64,000 nucleotides of DNA from Opitutales bacterium. Lineage in GTDB: Bacteria; Verrucomicrobiota; Verrucomicrobiia; Opitutales; Coraliomargaritaceae. Position 1 is the stretch's first letter; every line of letters starts with the position of its first letter. The notes below the pieces were generated by a model. That model was given only the letters and a program-made list of their open reading frames with translations, was not told where the DNA came from and did not search any database. The position numbers and the translations under genes are program-made. Where the stretch lies: assembly GCA_018607135.1 (NCBI GenBank), contig JABBCA010000082.1, positions 1-64,000 on the forward strand. Reading direction: 5' to 3'. Positions 58,600 through 64,000 of the stretch are shown piece after piece.

Positions 58600-60720
58600 A
58601 TGTTACTTTTTTCTCAACGCGGGGCTTCCTTAGCACTCCTCACTCTGCTCGCAGGTAGCCTTCTAACTAGCTGTAGTGACTCCGAACCTAAGGGCTATGA
58701 GGCAACCAAGACTACCGTCGAAAAAAGCACAAACATCTTTCCTGTCTCACACGATCCAGAGCGACTCGCACAAATCAGCCCTGAGAATTGCGTAGAATGC
58801 CACGCAGAGGAAGTGGCTCAATGGAAAACCAGTCACCATGCCAAAGCCAATCGACCCGTTTCAATGGAACAGGATGCACGTGCCTTCACGCCTGCAAGAC
58901 GCATCGAAGAGTCTGGTGTCACGTATGAACTTGGCCTCAAAGGCACAGAGTTTGAACTACGTGTTCTTGACCCTGATGGCCCCAATCTTACCTACAAACT
59001 CGTAGGCGTCATCGGAGAAACCCCACTGCGACAATACCTTGCCTTACTCCCAGGTAACAAATTCCAAACAATCAGCGCTACCTATGACGTAGAAGGAGAT
59101 CGATGGGTCGACGTTTTCGCGGGCGAAGATCGCATCCCCGGCGAATGGGGGCACTGGACAGGGCAAGGCATGAACTGGAATGCCAATTGCGCCTACTGCC
59201 ACACAACCGAATTTCAAAAGAACTTTAATTTTGAAGCCAACAGCTATCACACCACTTGGGTCCAACAAGGCTTGTCTTGCATTGAATGCCACAGTGGCAT
59301 CGAAGAACACCTTATAGCCGCCAAGCAACCCAACTACACGACGAGTCTGAAGCAGCTAGATAAGATACAAACGAAAGACAATTGCTTCACCTGCCACTCG
59401 CGGCGCGACCAATTGACCGCAGATGCATTCGAGGTCGGAGATGACTATTACGACCACTTCGACGTCTCCTTACCCGATCAGCCGGGCCTTTATTATGCTG
59501 ATGGCCAAATACGCGACGAAGTATACGTGCATGCATCCTTCGAAATGAGTCGTATGGCCCACGCAGGTGTGACCTGTATGGATTGCCACAATCCGCACAC
59601 GCTCGAACACATACTCCCGCCCGATAACAACATGCTTTGCATGCGCTGTCACGAAGCAGGTGGCACCTTAAACGCACCGATTATTAATCCCGTGCAACAT
59701 AGCTTCCACAGGGAAGGAAGCACTGGTAACAAATGCGTCGAGTGTCACATGCCCCAGACGACCTATATGCAAGTCGACCCACGAGCGGACCACGGCTTTC
59801 ATTCGCCTGACCCACTGATGACTAAGGAGTTCGGTATTCCCAATGCCTGCAGTAAATGCCACACCGATCAAACCCTGGACTGGGCAGTCGAGCATGCTGA
59901 AAACTGGTATGGCGAACGACTCGCGAAGAGCCGTCAGCGTGCCCGCGCAAAAGCAATCACCGCCGCTTACCAGTATCAACCAGAGGGTATGGAGCAGTTA
60001 CTCGAACTTGCAGCCAACGAAGAAATTGACGCATGGCAAGCAACCTATACTGGCCTACTAGCAAACTACTTACCAAATCCTAGAGTTATCGAACACCTAA
60101 AATCACTTGCCGAACATCAGAGCCCAATGGTGCGTAGTCGCGTAGTTCGAGGCCTATCCATGCTGGAACAGATCGATACAATAGTCTTCGACAAGCTCAA
60201 AGACTCTCACCGAAATGTCCGCCTTATGGCTGCCCGCTCAATTGCATCCAGAAATCAAACGATTACCGACTCACAGGCTGCTTCTGAATGGGAGACTTAC
60301 CAAGACTTCAACTCTGACCGCCCGCAGAGTGTTTTATTGAAGGCCAATAAAGCAGCCATTGAGAATCGACCTGCCGAGGTGCAAAAATACGTCGCCCGCG
60401 CACTGCTCATGGATTCCAAAAATCCAGAAATGTATCACCAAGCGGCCATTCTTCTTAGCACGGCTGGTCTAAACGAAGTTGCGGTGCGCTACCTAAACTC
60501 AGGCTGGGAAATGGCACCAAGCAATGCCATGTTCCCTTACTCCCTGGGACTCCTCGCAGCTGAGTCAGGCGATCTAAATAAAGCAGTCGGCTACTTGGAA
60601 GAAACCGTAGCAATGCAGCCCGAATTCTATCGGGCTTGGTATAATCTATCACTGGCCTACCAACGTCTCAATAAACCCGAGGATGCAGAGCGTGCGAGAC
60701 GCAAATCACAAGGACAATAG
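58600..60720 (+). CDS. Octaheme c-type cytochrome lipoprotein with HEAT/TPR repeats
   Basis: 706 residues. Lipoprotein signal ALLTLLAGSLLTSC. Eight heme-binding CXXCH sites follow in order: CVECH, CAYCH, CIECH, CFTCH, CMDCH, CMRCH, CVECH, CSKCH, all within residues 55-430. The C-terminal ~250 residues are helical repeats: HEAT-like (VRSRVVRGLSMLEQIDTIV) then TPR (NPEMYHQAAILLSTAGLNEVAVRYL, FYRAWYNLSLAYQRLNKPEDAERA). Such fusions occur in PVC bacteria; likely periplasmic electron transfer with a partner-binding platform. Substrate unknown. Confidence 0.92.
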   Translation: MLLFSQRGASLALLTLLAGSLLTSCSDSEPKGYEATKTTVEKSTNIFPVSHDPERLAQISPENCVECHAEEVAQWKTSHHAKANRPVSMEQDARAFTPARRIEESGVTYELGLKGTEFELRVLDPDGPNLTYKLVGVIGETPLRQYLALLPGNKFQTISATYDVEGDRWVDVFAGEDRIPGEWGHWTGQGMNWNANCAYCHTTEFQKNFNFEANSYHTTWVQQGLSCIECHSGIEEHLIAAKQPNYTTSLKQLDKIQTKDNCFTCHSRRDQLTADAFEVGDDYYDHFDVSLPDQPGLYYADGQIRDEVYVHASFEMSRMAHAGVTCMDCHNPHTLEHILPPDNNMLCMRCHEAGGTLNAPIINPVQHSFHREGSTGNKCVECHMPQTTYMQVDPRADHGFHSPDPLMTKEFGIPNACSKCHTDQTLDWAVEHAENWYGERLAKSRQRARAKAITAAYQYQPEGMEQLLELAANEEIDAWQATYTGLLANYLPNPRVIEHLKSLAEHQSPMVRSRVVRGLSMLEQIDTIVFDKLKDSHRNVRLMAARSIASRNQTITDSQAASEWETYQDFNSDRPQSVLLKANKAAIENRPAEVQKYVARALLMDSKNPEMYHQAAILLSTAGLNEVAVRYLNSGWEMAPSNAMFPYSLGLLAAESGDLNKAVGYLEETVAMQPEFYRAWYNLSLAYQRLNKPEDAERARRKSQGQ

Positions 60721-61135
60721 CTGCAAAATTCTCTCTACCGCTGACTTCAGTGAGGAAGAGTGCCATCACTTAAACAGGCTTAAAGCAATGTATCCATTGC
60801 CATAAACAAGGCATCGCTTACGGTAAAGTTTGAGAGCTTTAACCCAAACTATGCAAAGGCGTTTCCCGAACAAGATTTTAGCTTCCGCAATTACTGGTCA
60901 ATCAGGCACATTTCTAATGAATCGCATTAGAAATATGCTCACCTGACGGGTGTCCGTGAAACGCTTAGGCGACCAGCGCACATCGCTGCCTGTCAGCCCT
61001 GCAGTCACGTATGTTCATACGCTCCCTTGCGCTTCAGTTGCGGAGCACACTTCTCATCCTAATGCATAATCTGGGTTGAAGCGACCGAAGAAAAGGCAAG
61101 CGATGTTCAGAACCTTAAGCATTTGAACAAGCCAT
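60721..61135. other. Intergenic region with a stable hairpin, no gene
   Basis: About 415 bp between the cytochrome stop and the mscS terminator. The only striking object is the hairpin listed separately at 60902-60946. Several short word pairs (for example GCGACCAGCGCACATCGCTG) suggest more secondary structure. No ORF with coding character. Confidence 0.5.
60902..60946. other. Perfect 10-bp hairpin with outer stem
   Basis: ATTTCTAATG (60910-60919) and CATTAGAAAT (60925-60934) pair perfectly around a 5-nt loop AATCG. TCAGG (60902) and CCTGA (60942) can extend the stem after an internal loop. No T-run follows on either strand, so not a standard terminator. Could be part of a structured RNA or a protein-binding site. 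Confidence 0.5.
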
Positions 61136-61168
61136 AAAAAAACCGCCGAGTGGCCTCGGCGGTTTTGT
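61136..61168 (-). terminator. Intrinsic terminator after mscS
   Basis: CCGCCGAG/CTCGGCGG 8-bp GC-rich stem with a 4-nt loop TGGC, flanked by A-run on the left and TTTTGT on the right, about 25 bp past the mscS stop. On the minus strand the stem is followed by a long T-run; it might also work weakly on the plus strand. Confidence 0.88.
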
Positions 61169-61192
61169 AAAATCGATTCAATCGAAGGCCAA

Positions 61193-62065
61193 TTAAGCTT
61201 CTTCCTTGAACAAGTGCACATCCCGTTGAGGGAACGGGATGCTAATACCCTCCTTATCAAAGGCCTCTTTAACCGCCTTAGTGAAGTCAAACTTAACTGC
61301 CCAGTAGTCCGCAGCGTTCACCCATGGGCGAACCACGAAATCAACGCTACTGTCACCAAGATTGGAGACAGCAATCGTCACTGCAGGATCTTTTAATACT
61401 CGCTCGTCCGCAGCAAGAAGGTCTTCCATGACTTGCTTTGCTTTATTCAAATCATCGCCGTATCCAACACCTACCACCATATCCACACGACGTGTTGGGT
61501 GCGCAGAAATATTAGTGATCGAACCTCCCATAATAGAAGAGTTTGGCATGATGATTTTAACATTATCAGGGGTCTTCAGCTCTGTAGTGAGCAAGCCAAC
61601 TTCAACTACGGAACCAATTTCACCACCAGCCTTGATTACATTACCAGCAACAAATGGCTTGAAGAGGATCAATAACACACCCGACGCGAAGTTGGAAAGC
61701 GAACCCTGCAATGCAAGGCCAATGGCCAAGCCAGCAGCCGCAATCACCGCGGCAAAGGATGTCGTTTGCACTCCAAGTTTACCGATTGCAGCAATGACAA
61801 CAAAGACAGCAATTGCACCGTAGAGCATACTCGAAAAGAATCCAACCAATGTCGCATCTACTTCTTTCTTAGTGAGTGCACTGGCAAAGAGGGTTTTAAC
61901 TTTTTTAGCTAGCCAGAGACCAATAACGAGAATCACCAGTGCGGCCAATGCACTAATTGCAAAAGATGTGAGCGACTCAATAATTTGATCCACTGTGTTC
62001 GATTGTGCCACCGCAGGCTCTGCGGCAGCAACTGCTTCAGCAGCTGTTTTTACTTCTTCTTCCAT
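61193..62065 (-). CDS. Small-conductance mechanosensitive channel (MscS family)
   Basis: 290 residues. Three membrane helices: ISALAALVILVIGLWLAKKV, LYGAIAVFVVIAAIGKLGVQ, then the pore-lining AAGLAIGLALQGSLSNFASGVLLILFKPF with the A/G pattern of TM3. The cytoplasmic beta domain follows (GSVVEVGLLTTELKTPDNVKIIMPNS), then the alpha-beta part ending FPQRDVHLF. It releases solutes during hypo-osmotic shock. A 290-residue length matches E. coli MscS. The N-terminal 20 residues are Ala/Glu-rich. Confidence 0.95.
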   Translation of the reverse strand: MEEEVKTAAEAVAAAEPAVAQSNTVDQIIESLTSFAISALAALVILVIGLWLAKKVKTLFASALTKKEVDATLVGFFSSMLYGAIAVFVVIAAIGKLGVQTTSFAAVIAAAGLAIGLALQGSLSNFASGVLLILFKPFVAGNVIKAGGEIGSVVEVGLLTTELKTPDNVKIIMPNSSIMGGSITNISAHPTRRVDMVVGVGYGDDLNKAKQVMEDLLAADERVLKDPAVTIAVSNLGDSSVDFVVRPWVNAADYWAVKFDFTKAVKEAFDKEGISIPFPQRDVHLFKEEA

Positions 62066-62265
62066 AATATAGGTTAGTTTGTATGAATAGGTTACGAGAA
62101 TTGTGAAAAGCCCGTAAATTAAGCGTTCAATAGAAACTTACAATCCGTAATTTCAAGCTAGATGCGCATTTTTAGAAGAGGGAGACCTCACGCCATTTAC
62201 AGTTCAATGAACTGACCAGGATAAAACTGTCGTTGCTCCAGATGATAATAGGCAACCACACAAAA

Positions 62266-62289
62266 AAGCGCCCTCCGAAGAAGGCGCTT
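62266..62289 (-). terminator. Likely terminator after ahcY
   Basis: AAGCGCC/GGCGCTT 7-bp stem with a 10-nt loop, preceded on the plus strand by CAAAAA and followed by TGAAAG. Read on the minus strand the stem is followed by TTTTG. It lies about 25 bp after the ahcY stop. Confidence 0.7.
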
Positions 62290-62313
62290 TGAAAGATTCA
62301 AATCGTCGATCGA

Positions 62314-63759
<1,446 letters not shown>

Positions 63760-63761
63760 AG

Positions 63762-63796
63762 TTAAAAGTAATTAGAAAATAGTATTCAGAAGTTAG
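63762..63796. repeat. Short word array between metK and ahcY
   Basis: ATAGTTAAAAGTAATTAGAA...AATAGTATTCAGAAGTTAGC: words GTTA/AATTAG/AATAG/AGTTAG recur with small changes. On the minus strand it occupies the leader just before the ahcY ATG. No second arm is visible within the window. Confidence 0.45.
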
Positions 63797-63798
63797 CT

Positions 63799-64000
63799 TT
63801 ATAATGCCGCCTTAAGTTCGTCTGCCTTTGAAGTCGATTCCCATGGAAGGTTTTCTTTCGCAAAATGACCGTAATGCGTGGACTCGCGGTAAATCGGGCG
63901 TAGCAAATCGAGTTGCTGAACGATGTCAGCTGGCTTGAAGCTGAAGACCTTTTGTGCGGCCTCTGCGATCTTCGCATCCGCTACAGTGCCTGTCCCAAAG
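63799..64000 (-). CDS. metK: S-adenosylmethionine synthetase MetK, C-terminal part
   Basis: Not in the ORF track because its start lies beyond the window. Read from the right edge on the minus strand, the frame [21 protein letters not shown] continues with [25 protein letters not shown] and ends [18 protein letters not shown] before TAA. The segment [17 protein letters not shown] and PWE are the conserved C-terminal end of MetK. It makes SAM from methionine and ATP; ahcY follows 40 bp downstream on the same strand. 67 codons are visible. Confidence 0.93.
   Translation of the reverse strand, partial: FGTGTVADAKIAEAAQKVFSFKPADIVQQLDLLRPIYRESTHYGHFAKENLPWESTSKADELKAAL

Noticed and set aside
61054-61290. 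78-codon minus-strand ORF at the mscS end
   Set aside because: Out of frame with mscS and runs through its terminator.
63760-63798. SAH riboswitch before ahcY
   Set aside because: The metK-ahcY gap is only about 40 bp and is filled by an AT-rich word array; too short for the known SAH riboswitch fold.
63786-63977. ORF-track entry on the minus strand at the right edge
   Set aside because: It is a shadow frame; the true coding frame there is the C-terminal part of metK, which lacks a start inside the window.

Overview
The window looks like chromosomal DNA of a marine-type Verrucomicrobiota, most likely class Opitutia (Puniceicoccales/Coraliomargarita-like). This is inferred from the gene mix: paired ThuA-domain proteins beside a Tat-exported Gfo/Idh/MocA oxidoreductase and TIM-barrel sugar isomerases, an octaheme cytochrome fused to HEAT/TPR-like repeats, several pseudopilin sets, a fused OppB-OppC permease, and few Shine-Dalgarno-like sites. 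I see no rRNA, tRNA, prophage or CRISPR. Genes are dense and mostly housekeeping or envelope functions.

Layout. 1-7.6 kb: two small proteins, a SWIM/SNF2 helicase, and a peptide-type ABC importer (lipoprotein binding protein plus one fused permease, no ATPase). 7.7-13.7 kb: an EEP-family lipoprotein, menB, a WHLH-motif membrane protein, a cyclophilin lipoprotein, sufT and an exported coiled-coil protein. 14-15.4 kb: moaC-mobA-moaD for molybdenum cofactor, bracketed by two diverged copies of a ~140 bp repeat. 15.9-19.3 kb: nadA, an MFS transporter and a DUF3500 protein. 19.4-25.3 kb: a sugar-conversion cluster (hydroxypyruvate-isomerase-like, Gfo/Idh, two ThuA, one epimerase) with a divergent PAS-AraC regulator. 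25.4-28.6 kb: a GT2, a TIGR03663-like membrane glycosyltransferase and ApbE. 28.6-35.7 kb: two parallel three-gene pseudopilin cassettes around xth. 36.4-42.3 kb: thiL-tsaE and the conserved transglutaminase/DUF58/MoxR trio. 42.5-50.8 kb: a type II secretion operon GspG-H-I-J-K-L-M-D plus a GspC/PilP-like protein, without gspE or gspF. 50.8-52.1 kb: a RAYT (REP-associated tyrosine transposase) embedded among seven BIME-like repeat units. 52.1-64 kb: rpsA, trmL, dgkA, polA, a Mini-III-like RNase, an octaheme cytochrome, mscS, ahcY and the 3' end of metK.

Two repeat systems stand out. First, the RAYT and its array: each ~107 bp unit holds two hairpins in opposite orientation, each with GGAG at its foot, which is the arrangement expected of REP pairs mobilised by such a transposase. 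Second, a set of short 'word arrays': stretches of 30-50 bp built from slightly varied 5-8 base words (for example GATTA/AGATT words, AACGTCCAAC words, CCACTACC words). They often occur as two arms of an imperfect inverted repeat and sit just upstream of start codons (MFS gene, DUF3500 gene, trmL, polA, ahcY, rpsA). In two cases (EEP lipoprotein, gspK) they have become the first codons of the protein. I do not recognise a named element class for these, and they are my best candidate for something undescribed.
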